Shown piece by piece: positions 46,801 through 59,671 of a stretch of 64,000 nucleotides of DNA. Position numbers and translations under genes: made by a program. Below the pieces are notes generated by a model, which did no database searches, was not told the origin of the DNA, and saw only the letters and a program-made list of their open reading frames with translations. Origin of the DNA: Phalacrocorax aristotelis (taxonomy: Eukaryota; Chordata; Aves; Suliformes; Phalacrocoracidae); assembly GCF_949628215.1 (NCBI RefSeq), contig NC_134276.1, positions 130,014,125 through 130,078,124 of the forward strand, in the 5' to 3' direction. Each line of letters begins with the position of its first letter. The stretch's first letter is position 1.

Positions 46801-49800
46801 CTTTCTGTTTTCCATTTGTCCTCTGCCTGCTGACTGTGGCAGAAGAATTATGCTAAAGAATACAGGTCAGGACGAACAGATTTAACTACCAGTCAAAGAG
46901 GATTATCTGAGGGCAGGCTACTGAGCTGAGACTGCTGGAAAATTGTCAGATCTTAACCCAGGAAAGGAGATTCCATGAAAATCTCAGTGTCTCTGAAAGA
47001 GATAATGAAAAAAGACCCTCCCTTAATCTACCGTGTCACTTGGCAGCATGGTGCTACATGTGAGAGTGCAAGGACTACAGATAGCACTGGACATTTGCAG
47101 CTCTGGGTTTAGAGGAGTAATGGGTGAAAAAGGGGGAGACTGCCCGCTTGCAAATTACTTTCCCTGTACAGCCCTTTATCAGAATTAAAGAACATAACAG
47201 CAGTGACTCATGATGTGTAAACATCACAGCAGTGCTGCAGTCATCACGGTTGGCTTCTTTTATCTTCAGTTTTAGCCCACTAAAAGAATTGTTGTCCAAA
47301 AAAGATGTACTTCTCTGTTAGAAAGACTCAGATGGACAGACTTTTCAAGGAACCTCAAAAATACATTTACATTCATTGTTACTGTTCGGTAGGGTAAGCC
47401 CCTATCAATGTCAGTTGAAAGCAGCAGTCTGGGGTAGTTTGGGGTTTTCCAGATTTCTCACACTTTTGGTGTACATGATAGAAGGTAAATTTAGCTGTGG
47501 AAAATCTGTGTGGTGAAACAGAGCTGAAGGTATTTTGATATTTTCCACATAGTGCCTATTCTGCAAACCACTAACCCTTTACCATCTTGAAAAAAGAAAC
47601 TTGTTTCATATATGTCTACAGAAATATTTTTGTCTTTGACTTAGTATAATCATGAGACAGCCACTGCTCCAGCAGCCCAGTCAACCATATGCTGTGTTTG
47701 ATTGTCAAAGAAGTTGGCTGTGGTTTTGGTCAACGTTTAGATACCGGGGAAAAAAAGGACTTCAAACCTCTGAGCAAGATGACTTGTCAGGGCCCAGTTT
47801 CCTATTACATTAACTGCTCAAGTACAGGACTGAGTTTCTCTTTTTGATCAGAGTTGCAGATCTGCAACTGCCAAATATTACCAGCTCAGCAGTGTGACCC
47901 GAGAGAGAATGAATGCTGGGATAGAAGGATCTTTGCTCTGGTTGAGTACAATGGAAGAGACTCTAAGGTGATTGATTACATCCCCTCTAAGCTTCAGACT
48001 CCATCTTTAGGTGAAGGCAAGTGGCTCACTGGGCTAAAATCGCCTCAAGAAGTGATGTGCCAGTCTCTTCCCAGGCTGAAGAGGTGAATCCCCATATTTC
48101 AGGACTACAGCACGAATTCTGTATGCAGGGATGCTGTACGACAGGACTGAACCATCCCCTCCTGGGAGATCACCACAGAAGGCTGCATGGAGAGAGTCTC
48201 CTTCCATACTAGCAAACAAGCCCTGAAAGAAACTAATAGAATCAAGATTACTTTTAAGGCAATTCTGCCTGTCTGTATGCCCTATGAGCTACTACTGCAA
48301 CAGATAATCTCTTGCCAGAAATTTGGCCAAATCTTCAGAGCATCGGATGCTGGAGGTGGAGAGTAGTTTACAAGATTGCAGTTACTTTCCCCTTTAGAAC
48401 CAGAACTTCTGTCTCTGACATTGCAGGACTCAGCCCACAGCATCCCAGAAATTCTGGGATCTCATGGTGGGACCAGGTTTCTGTGCCTCTGTGGCCTAGC
48501 CCTCCACAGTAAAGAAGATAGCTACTCTCCTACAACAACAGGCAGGGGAGAAACTCTTGCCCACATCAAAATTTGCAGCAAAATTAATTTCAAGAATTGC
48601 CACCACTGCTTGCTTTTGCTAAGAAACTAATGTTTTTATAGTATAGTTGAGACACTGTTTCCAGCAATGAATGACTTTTCCAGTGAAATCTGGATGTTTG
48701 TGCAGGGAGGGAAAAAAAAAAAAAAGACACCAGTGCTTGTTTTTGGAACCTTAAAAGATCTTAATGCCTTTCTCTCATTTTTTCTGCTTGTCTCTCCCCA
48801 GTTTGTGCTAAGATTATGACTATCATCACTTTCATGCTATGCCTTTTCTTTTCACTGCCTGCTGAAAGCACATTCAAACATATTCGTAAAGATTATTAAT
48901 TTGCCATGCATGCAACACCACAAAAGCCAGAGCAGCAAATTCAGTATGCAATCCCCTGCTAACCTGGCAAAAGAAGGAAGCTGGCATTTGATACTGTGCC
49001 ACAAAGTAGCCTGCCTGTTCCACATGCACTGGAGGCAAGAACAACAGAGCCTCTGGCAACATAGCAGCTTTTCCGTGTTGCAGATGTGCAGCAGCTGATG
49101 TTGGATGTGCATTTCAAGCCTGGCCAGGCTTACTTCAGTGCTTGCTGGAATGACTGATCAGCTGCTGCCTTTTGTGGAGAGACTATCCATGGAAATCCAA
49201 GCATTCTGGAACAGATCCCATTGTGCAGACTCGTGGGAAGGAAAGGCCAGGTCTTTGCACTAAAATGGCTGCACGTGCTACCAACACACAAAAGAGCATG
49301 GCTGAAGACGACGTGTGTGTGTTGTCTGACAGCCTCTACACTTAGTAACTCAGAAAATCCTAAGCTTTATTTGGAAAATAACATCACTAATCTCCGAAAG
49401 CCGTGAATCTGCAAAGGTCAGTCCCCCTGCTGCAGTCAGACTCTCTGTTTTCAGTTAAAAATCAGGAAAAAATAGCCCAGATTTAAAGGTGTTTAGACAT
49501 GAAGAAGATACACACTAGTGACTCAGGCAAGTTTTGCTATCCTCAGATGGTTCTTTTTCCCTCCACTGCAGAATTAACCAGGACGGCTGCCTGTATACTT
49601 CTTTCCAAACAGGAAACCTCTTTCGTTCTCAGTTCTCATGACTTGAAGAAGTAAGGCTTTCAAACTTCTGCATAACCCCTATATAAATTGTCAGAACTGA
49701 TCAGAATGTGACCCCAAGTAACCAGACAGCTGAGCTGCTGTTAAGTTATAGCACCACCTGCATGCATGGATGATCTCTGATTAGTCATCCCACAAAAATC

Positions 49801-50190
49801 AAAGGCTGCCTAAAGTCCGTGCTTATGCATTACAGGAAATCTCGTTCAGAACCCAAGTCCACTTGCCATTGTATTAAAGAAAAATGCCTCATTCTAGTTC
49901 CATAAAATACTCTCTAATACCAACTTCAAACCTTGATCAGTTCTGCTGCAAACCAGGCAGTGTTTCTGAACAACTTGGATGAACAATGCTAAGCTGTCAA
50001 TCACCTGAGAAGCAGAGTAGGTCCACTTCTTTTCCACTGCACACATTCCAGTCGTCTGTTTTTTCCCCCCTAAGTGTTGCTGCTATTAAGAGTTTATTTT
50101 GCTTGGTGGCATGCCATTTTGACGCCTGCAATGATAGCAAATCTGGCTTGTTTGAATCTATTCAAGTCTCTCTTGATCATTTTTTATGAC

Positions 50191-51348
50191 ATAGAATCAT
50201 AGAATCATTAAGGTTGGAAAAGACCTCTAGGATCATCAAGTCCAACCATCAACCCAACACCACCATGTCTCCTAAACCATGCCCTGAAGTGCCACATCTA
50301 TACGTCTTTTAAATACCTCCAGGGATGATGACTCTACCACCTCTCTGGGCAGCCTGTTCCAATGCCTGACCACTCTCTCAGTAAAGCAATTCTTCCTAAT
50401 ATCCAATCTAAATGTCCCCTGATGCAGCTTGAAGCCATTTCTTCTCGTCCTATCGCTAGTGACCTGGGATAAGATACTAACACTCACCTCACTACAACCT
50501 CCTTTCAGGTAGTTGTAGAGAGCAATAAGGTCTCCCCTCAGCCTCCTCTTCTCCAGGCGAAGCAACCCCAGTTCCCTCAGTGACTTCTCATAAGACTTGT
50601 GTTCTAGACCCTTCACCAGCTTCGTTGCCCTTCTCCGGACACACTCCAGCACCTCAATGTACGTCTTGTACTGAGGGGCCCAAAACTGAACACAATATTC
50701 AAGCTGCAGCCTCACCAGTGCTGAGTACAGGGGCATGATCACTTCCCTACTCCTGCAGGCCACACTATTCCTGATACAAGCCAGGGTGCTGTTGGCCTTC
50801 TTGGCCACCTGGGCACACTGCTGGCTCCTGTTCAGCCGGCTGTCAACCAGCACCCCCAGGTCCTTCTCTGCTCTCCAGCCACTGCTCCCCAAGCCTGTAG
50901 CATTGCATGGGGTTGTTGTGACCCAAGTGCAGGACCCAGCACTTGGCCTTGTTAAACCTCATACCATTGGCCTCAGCCCATCGATCCAGCCTGACCAGAT
51001 CCCTCTGCAGAGCCTTCCTACCCTCGAGCAGATCAACACTCCTGCCCAACTTGGTGTTGTTTGCAAACTTATTAAGGGTGCACTTGATCCCCTCCATCCA
51101 TATTGTTGATAAAGATTTTAAACAAGACTGGCCCCAACACTGAGCCCTGGGGAACCCCACTTGTGACTGTCCGCCAACTGGATTTAGCTCTGTTCACCAC
51201 TACTTTCTGGGCTCGGCCATCCAGCCAGGTTTTTACCCAGGGAAGAGTACACCTGTCCAAGCCATGAACCACCATGTTCTCTAGGAGGATACTGTGGGAG
51301 ACAGTATCAAAGGCTTTGCTAAAGTCCAGGCAGACAACATCCACAGCC
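50191..51348 (-). mobile_element. CR1 LINE, 1.16 kb 3' part with reverse transcriptase remnant
   Basis: On the minus strand it begins in the reverse transcriptase domain ([33 protein letters not shown]). It continues through a degraded YADD-box region (FANNTKLG where CR1 has FADDTKLG) and then an open 206-residue stretch at 50892-50272 with [18 protein letters not shown] and [12 protein letters not shown]. It ends in the CR1 3' UTR and two ATTCTATG-like units at 50191. It is 5'-truncated, frame-shifted between the two coding parts and inactive. Confidence 0.95.
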
Positions 51349-54300
51349 ACATGGATGTTCAGACATGTGAAGGTCCACTATAGCAAATAGCTTAACGTCA
51401 CAACAAGCTAAGGGAGCTAACTGGAAGCCCAGAAGGGACCATTAATATTTACAAATACACAAGTCATTCTATTTTTGAGATGTCACTGATTGCAGCTGCA
51501 TACTTCTATGTACCCACATCCCGGCATCTCCTTTTAAATACTGCACCAAGACATATGCTGTACAGTGCTGCAAGCTGCTCATAAAAAGCCTGCAACACTA
51601 CATATCTTCTGAATCCATTTAGAATCCCCACAGCTGTTACTCGCAAAGTAACAAAATAATGTAGAAAATTCAGTCACTCTTAAGCCGTTTCTTTCACATC
51701 AGTGCTCAAGCTAGACTTCAAAGTCTTTCATCACTTAATTCTCTTGTACTTGTTTTCTTCTGCTTTTCTTATAGTTGATCCAGGAGAAGAATTTCAAAGT
51801 GAGTCCAATAAGCATTATTGGCACTTTCTGAAAGATCTTTAGAATCCTTATTCTGACCAAAAATCAATTGGACTTGATAGTCAAGTGCTTAAGGGTCAGA
51901 CTTTAAGAAGCTTTAGGGCATCTTCATGTACAGGTGGAGGGATTCTCAAGAGAGCCTATTTACATTGACATCTTCCTAAATACATTATGTAGCTGGAATA
52001 CAATTATTTTTGAAAGAGTGACGTGGGAACACAAGTCATCTACATGGCTCAAGCCCCTATCCTGACTATTTTTCCCTGATTTTCAATATGCTGTACAGTA
52101 TGCTGTGCGGTATTTTCTCCAAGTACTGAGTGTCTTGGGTTGGTACTTACTCTGTGTAACAAATACTAAATTTTACTCAATGCATCCTGTCTGGACCGGC
52201 ACATCATTAACTCGAACTACTCCAGTTGGAGTTAAGACCCAGAATGGATTCGTCCAGGTGTAGGGGTTCATCCAAAGACTTACTCAGGATCAAAGGAGGG
52301 ATGTTTCCAGATCAACACGCTAGATGCTGAGTTCTTGTCATGCTCTCACAGTTGATATGGCAAGACACCAGTGATGTGCTCTAGATCCTGTACTGTGTCC
52401 TGTTCAGTCTTGAGCATTTGAGCTGGGAAAGTGATGTAGGAAGGGGTTTGTGGGTGCAGGCAAAAACAGAGGGGAAAGATGGGGGAACTTTCAAGACTGA
52501 AAAGAGCACAGGCTTTGTTTTCTTATACGAGGGAAGTGATACTTATGCATCCTTCCCCAGTCCTTGAAAGGGCTCTGTTCAGCCCCCATCCCATTCTAGC
52601 TTTTTTCTTCCCATGGCCTGAGTGCACTGTCGCTGCTGTCTCACCTTTTTACTTCTGGTAGGCCTCCCCCATGCCCTTGGATATGTGTTAGCCCTCAGCT
52701 GACCTCCATCTGGTGATTGCAATTAAAGGATAAGTAAAATTTTTTTAAAGGTTTAATAGACAGGATTAAGATAGTGTTGCACTAATTATTTAAGAGGAAA
52801 CAAGCATACTGTATGATAGAGTTATACTGTATTATAATAACAAGCTGAAATGAGGCTCCATAGGACTTCTGTCCAGCTATTTAATTTCCATGAAGAGAGT
52901 GGCTAAAATGGTGACAGAAAATCAAGCATCCCTGATGCCTCCCCTTCAGATCAGGCAAGCATAAACACTCACTCCCTGGAAAAGTTTTCCAACTAGTTGA
53001 AAGCCAGACTTGACCAGGCACCTTGGCAAACAATAGGAGAAAGAGCAAGGAGAGCAGAAATGCTGCAGAGGTCAGCAAGGCACTCCATCTCATAGTTTTT
53101 GACATGTCAGATAAATACGTACTACATGTCTCCCTATCTGCTGAACTGCTAAGCTACCCTGCGCTACTGTGGGCTTTAGTAAAACCATCCATCAAGCAGC
53201 CACTAAAAATCCAGGTACTGAACTCCTGAGCTTCTGGGAAGTGAGATCTCCTTGGCTCAAGGCAACAAGCTTCTCTTTACAGCCCTTGGCATTCTTAGGG
53301 AGTCACCACCTCTCTTAGTCATGCCAGCTTCCTGCCTAGTCTGGGGGAGAGCAGAGTCAGGAAGCATGATGGATTGGCCAGGCCAGGAGAGACGTTGCTG
53401 GTGACAGCACCCTCCCTACATCCCTGCAGGCTGAAGGGGCGCCACTAGTCAAGTGAAAGGGAGATCAGTGCTTCAGTAGGGCCTCTTCTTAGGCTTGACT
53501 GAGTAAAACAGGGCAATTCACATCTATCCCACCCAGACTATGAACAGGCTCCAAATGGATTTTAGGATTGCCCCTTTTAAAGAGAGAGTTCTCCTCTCTC
53601 AGCTTAGCTTGGAGCTGACAGAAATGGACATCACCAGAACTGCAACTCAGTGGTGGCTGGAACCCGTGTCACTCCCTGAAATGTCTCCCATCCCACCTCA
53701 AGCTCCTTCTAATTACAGCTGCCTCTTGCCTTCTTTCCCTCCCTCCCTGCACTTGGACTGCCTTTTCCCAGTCAGTGGGTTTTCTCCCTTCCCCACAGCC
53801 CAACAGGCAGCTACCAGCCAGTACAGTTGTTTGTTTACTTTTTAAATAGACAAACAGATGACAAGGCTGGAGTCAAACCCTCATGAAAAGCTGATATGGA
53901 ATCTGATCACAACCCAGATATAAGCACATTTCTCATCCAGGTCTCCAGAAGCAAGAAACAGTTGGATTGAAGATACAAGTTCATCCCAACTAAAAAGCCA
54001 GAAATATGGGGTGAAATCCTGTCTGTTAAGTCAATGTAATATTCCCCTTCCAACAAATTGTTCCTCTGGTTGTTCTCTTACCTCTTATGCTCTGACTAGG
54101 ATGTAGCATCTCCTCTGTTGATTTAACCACCGATTGGGGCAGCAGGGAACAGAGGGAATCTAAGGTTTAATTTTGAAAATAAATGTCTTAACGTACTGGA
54201 ACTTGAAAGCTGCAAGCTAACATGCTGGCATTGCTCTTTATTCCTCTGAGTATTGCATGGGAGTGAGAATACTAGGAATTCACTAGTTCCCTAAGGAGTT

Positions 54301-55535
54301 CAATCCAAGATCCTTTTCCTGAGGTGAGACAACAACATTCCTGACTTCTTCGGCCCAGCAAATCATTCAAATGTCATCCCTCTTCATTAAGAAGCTCATC
54401 CAAGTGAAATTAAGTAAATTAATGTCTTTCAGAGGATGCATGAAGTATTGGTAAACTTGGGGTTTTGTCACAAATTGGACTTCTCTGAACCATGGGCTGA
54501 AAATGTCTGAAATACTGCCTTCCTTTTTTTTTAAATGCTAATCAAAACCATTACAGAAGTCTTTCAGCAGGCTTTGAAATGAAACCTTTAACTGTGATCA
54601 CAAAGTACTACTATTACATTTGCTTTGAACTTTGGCATTTTAGGCTATCTGCATCTGTAGATTGCTTTTAGTACAGGAAATGTGCCAACAGTCATACTAA
54701 GAAAAGAAAAGCAAGACAGAACAGGTCTCCTATAAAGACTTTCATCTGTTTTTTCCATTTCAGTAGCTGTATCTCAAGATGCTTGTCTTAGCAGAGCTGT
54801 TAGTTAAAACAGCACAGAGAAACCAAATACTTCACTTTGGCAAAGCTCCATTTATCACAATCAGTACTCCAAGGCCATTTTTACAAAAGAAGGCACAAGT
54901 TACAAGTGAGGTATTCCACAGTGGGTCTAATGCCTTTATATAGCCAAAAGCCAACAGAGAGACAAGGCCTGGATCCACAAAACATCAGACTTCACAGCAT
55001 CTGTCTTCTCACATTTTTTTGAGACTTATCTCTGCTTCCTGATGGGAATAGTAACCACATCCTCCTCCTCCTCCTCTTTTCCTCACTCTCCTCTTCTGAT
55101 GGGCTGGGAGGAAAGGCCCCTTCTCCTGGATTAAAAACGTAGCAACCACATTGACCGCATCTTTGTGCTGCTGCTTTCCTGCTCCTTCTGAATCACACAT
55201 CTGGAAAGAGATGTTTATTATACACAGTTAGTAAACCATGTGGTGATCGGACAGGGAATTGAAATTAGGGCTTACCTTGGATGGGTCCACGGGCCAAATT
55301 AATTTTATATCATTTCACATTTCATAGAAGTGGTGAACTGGCACGTCCCAGGTTAGAGGCTGCGATGGACCACATGTGGAGAAATTGTGACATCCTGTGG
55401 CAAGAATGGGAAATGGCACTCTAACGGTTACTTATTTTAAATGGATGACTTTTTAAGTTTGGCATTTCCTCCCATCAAAGCCTCAACAGTGCTTTTAATG
55501 CTATAACTTTGTTGCCTGTAACTTCAATTTTTTTT

Positions 55536-55920
55536 AATCACAGAATCACAGAATGGCAGGGGTTGGAAGGGACCTCTGGAGATCATCTCGTCCAACCCCC
55601 CTACTTGAGCAGGGACACCTAGAGCCGGGGGCATAGGACTGAGTCCAGGCTGGTTTTGAATGTCTCCAGAGAAGGAGACTCCACAACCTCCCTGAGCAGC
55701 CTGTTCCACTGCTCTGTCACCCTCACAGGAAAGAAGATTTTTCTCATATTGAGGTGGAACTTCCTGTGTTCCAGCTTATGCCCATTGCCCCTTGTCCTGT
55801 CACTGGGCACTACTGAAAAGAGCCTAGTCCTATCATCCTGACACCCACCGTTTAGATATTTATAGGTATTTATGAAATCCCCCCATAGTCTTCTCTTCTC
55901 CAGGCTAAACAAACCTAGAA
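55536..55920 (-). mobile_element. CR1 LINE 3' fragment
   Basis: Starts with aatcacagaatcacagaatgg, the reverse complement of the CR1 end, then ttggaagggacctctggaga and cagcctgttccactgctctg. The minus strand encodes a degraded CR1 C-terminus ([20 protein letters not shown]). Its sequence type differs from the copies at 4.4 and 50 kb, so it is another CR1 subfamily. Confidence 0.92.
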
Positions 55921-58900
55921 AAAAGCTGCCACAAAGCATCACATGTACCCAGCACAACAACAGTGCTGTCATTTGACAACTGCTCACAGAGAGCAGAGAA
56001 GGACCATCTACATAATTAAGCTTAAAGCCAGATGGATGACATCTTGCCAGGGGTTTCACAGATCCTCATGGACTGCAGAGGAAAAGTCACATTCAAGAAA
56101 CCCAGTTCCCTCCCAGGCTTTGGAGGACAGAAGGAAGACAGAGTAGAGAGGCTCATCATCTGTTTAGCTCAACTTCTTTGCCTTCTCCCCCCAAGTCCTG
56201 CCTTGCCACACCCCCACTTTTTCAGCTCCTCATCTAGCTCTCCCATTTTCTTGGCCAGACCACTTTGCTTCTGCTCTACTGGCTGCTCATCCTGTCTCTC
56301 CCTCCTTCCCCTGCACACAGGTTCTCTACCACCCCACTCTCCTACTAATTTTGATTTACTCAGCTGGCCAAGTTTCTCCTCTATAACCACATTTCCTCAT
56401 CCAATCCATCTTCTCATTGTCCAGCGACTATTCTGCACTCAACTAATGCCTAGTCCCACCCTCCTTGTCTAAGTTTTCCACTTCTCTTTGTCTGATTTTA
56501 CAGTTCAAACACATCAGCAAGTCATCACAGCATAATAAGTCCACCAACAGAATAGCAGTAATTTGTCTTGCAACAAATTACACCATCTTGTCTCCAACGT
56601 ATTTGGCTCAGCCCCTTTCATGGGCAGCTAAACTAGCAAACACACTTTACCACAGTTCTGCAACATACTAAGCACTGGCACAGAGTTAGTCCACTCAGTC
56701 ACTGCACAGTAACTCACAAAGGTGTGACAGTTTACTCATATGTCTGAGCACCTGGTATCCCCTCAGAGCCAAGTGGCTATAAAAAAAAATTATCAGATAG
56801 ACAGCACCCCTGCTCAGCTACACAGTCTTGTTCTGGAAAAGCTATTACTTAAAAAAAAACAAAACAACCACCCAACCCAAAAAATTGTGCTACGGCCTGC
56901 AGCTCTGAGGAGAAAGCCCGTCAGTCAAGTTCCTTGAAAACTGTAGCAAAGAAACAGAATTTTTTTTTATTGCTTAGGGTTTAGTTGCTTTCAGCTCACT
57001 TTCCCACATCCCACAGCGGCAGGATGCATCCTTGACATGGACAAACAGACCTGCCAGATAAGCTTTAAGTCCCTTTTCCAAAGTGCTGGTGAGAGGCAAG
57101 ATTGCCAGAGTTTACTGCCTGGATCAAACATTTTCTCAGTGTCATTTGTGTTTTGGGATCTTTTTCTTTGGAAGTGGCCCATCTGCATTAAAAATTAAAA
57201 TTAAAAATAAACCAGCCTGATTCAGACCAAACTTCATCACTTTTCCATTTCAGTGTGTGCCACAGCACTCACCAGTGTGCCAGGGGCCCTGCCCAGGTTT
57301 CACCTCAGCTGCAGGTCCACAGGAATAAGATGACTCCAGGCAAAAAACATTCAAGATAGTAATAATCAACACATCTTTCAACACTTGTAAGGCTGTTCAC
57401 ATCTGTAATTCACAGAGATTTCTCAGATATGTTACTTAAATATAAGCCCAGATTTCACACACGCGCACGCTAATCTAAGCGAGCTCCATGACCCTGAACC
57501 TTGAGATTTTTAGCTCAGCCACATATACATGTTATCTCCCATGAGCGAGTACTAGTCTTCAGGCAGCTATACAGTGACCTGAAAACTTTTACCTTTTATT
57601 TTCTGACCGGTTAGTTTTCAGACACATCAGCCTCCTGAGATGGTTCCCCACATAGTCTTTCAGTTGCCAACACCAACAGATCAGAGGCAGTGGGGCCAGG
57701 CAGCTCACGGTGAACAAAGAAGGTAGCAACATTTTACATTTAGTCCAATTTAATGCGGTTAAAGTTAATAGTGGCACTGCACCTTTTTGACCTTCCACAA
57801 CTCCAGAGAGTGTTCGTCTGTTAGGCTACGCCCTGGTGTTTTGTTGTGCTCTGTCAAGAACTGTTAACTGTTCGAGTGCTCTTTCTCTACCTGGTTTCCA
57901 TCTGGTTCCTTTCCTCATCAGAAAAACAGAAGTCCAGGCCACCTGTATCCAATCATCTCTGAAAACCTTAAAGTGGAAAAATGTGAGATGGTGCAGCTGG
58001 CAAAGAATAATTTTTTGCCCAACATACAGTTTACACACCTCGTTACCTCAAGGCAGATGTCCAGCATGGAAAATTTCACCATGGAAATTATGAAGTGCTA
58101 ATGAAATGAGATATAAAAAAGGAAAACTGAACTTGATCATGAGAAATGTTGGGCAACTCTATTAACAAGTGACCTTCACGGTCCCTGTCAATAATTCTGA
58201 GGTATCACTTTGTAAAGCTCTTGAGTAAAATGAGGGCCTTTACAGCTGCTGGGTATCATTAGGTCATGGATCAATCCATTGTGGAAGGCAGTATCCTATA
58301 GATGTCAGTCAGCAACAAAGCTGCAACAGCATTTCTTAGTTCAAACCCACATCTGAGTCTTCAACTGACCCATTTTGATCAACTACCCTAAGAAAGTGTT
58401 GCTTCAAACAAGTGACAGGCCTTTAAGAAAGTAAATCAGCATTCAAAGGTGAATTAAATGTCTACATGTAAATTGGCAGAGCCAATGAATTTGGAACCAT
58501 GATCCTAACATTGCTCTCCTGTGACAAAGTACTGAGGTGGCCAAAAGTTTGTCAGATGCAGCAAGCTGTGAAGAATTCTTCGATAAGACGTGGGTTTGTA
58601 CACAAAATAACACAAGGGACCTGCTTCAAGATTATAGGCAGAGGGCCCATTTGTAGTTCTGCTGCTTTTTACGTTCTATTCCAAAGGTCTCAACAGCATT
58701 GCTTCCAAATGCCCTTAGGCTGACAAAAGCATTAGCCCTTCCTCTTCAACAGCATGAAGAGCCTTCCAACTTTGGTCCCCACTGAAGATGATGGCCTCCT
58801 CCTTGCAAAAACAGCAATGCATCTTAGCGTAACGTTTGGTTTTAATGCTTTCTGCAGTCTCCCCAGCTGCTTTACAAATGCAAAACTACCTGCAGCCCCT

Positions 58901-59553
58901 CTGGGAGGCAGATACCAAGCTTATTTTCACCACTTTATGGCAGAAGTCCTAAGCAGCAACAAGCAGAGCCAGGAATAACAATATCCAGGCTTGGATCCAG
59001 TCCCTGCTGTAATTGCTAAACCGGTTTTCTTAAGCCCTAAGTGAGGATGTAGGGGAACCGGAGAGCATCACATAAAACAACTTGAGCAAGAGCTGTTGAA
59101 AATCAGCAATGCCTGGGCCCTGCTCCCTCCACCCAGGCGATCATCCCCTCACTCCCTGCCCTCCTCGAGCTACAAACAAGCCCCCCCTCCGCCTGCTTCA
59201 CCGGGCCCCCACTTCCGCGCCGGAGCGGGAGACTGCTGGGTCCCCTCCTCGCCTCAGCCTCCCGCCACCCAGCCGGCGGGCGGCCCCCGCCCACGGCGGC
59301 ACAAGATGGAGGCGGCCGGGCCTCGCCGCCTCACAGGCCCCGGGACGCTGCGGGCGGCTGGTCTCGTCGCGGAGCGACGCGCCCTGGCCACGGGGCACTT
59401 GAAGGCAGCAGCGCGGGAAAACCCGGGGGCCGGGGCCGCCCCCAGGGAAAGGCCCGAGAAACCCCCGCCAATCCCAGGGGACAGGCGGCTCCCCCGCCCC
59501 CTGGTAACGGCCCACCCTGGGGGCGCGGCCTTGCCCGGCCACGCCCGCCGGCG

Positions 59554-59567
59554 GTCGCCGTGGGAAC
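59554..59567 (+). promoter_or_regulatory. RFX X-box-like motif before CFAP91
   Basis: GTCGCCGTGGGAAC matches the RFX X-box GTTGCCATGGCAAC at 11 of 14 positions, with both half-sites and the 2-base spacing kept. It ends 17 bp before the CFAP91 ATG. RFX factors switch on ciliary genes through such sites close to the transcription start. Confidence 0.6.
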
Positions 59568-59583
59568 GGCGGCCGGCGGCGCC

Positions 59584-59671
59584 ATGAGCGGGACGGTGAC
59601 CGGCACGGTGCGGGCCCCGCTCCTTGGCGGCGGCCAGGTGGGGCCCGGCCGGACCTTCGACCGTCTCTACG
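59584..59671 (+). CDS. CFAP91: CFAP91 coding exon 1
   Basis: ATG in the context GCCATGA, inside the CpG island. It encodes MSGTVTGTVRAPLLGGG then QVGPGRTFDRLY and ends in phase 1 (G) before gtaccg. Confidence 0.85.

Larger units (their letters stand above)
43921..59100. other. Interval between the COX17 and CFAP91 promoters
   Basis: About 15 kb between two divergent genes. Apart from two CR1 fragments (50.2-51.3 and 55.5-55.9 kb) and short A-rich runs I recognise no gene, RNA or repeat family. The longest open frames belong to the CR1 copies. Confidence 0.5.
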
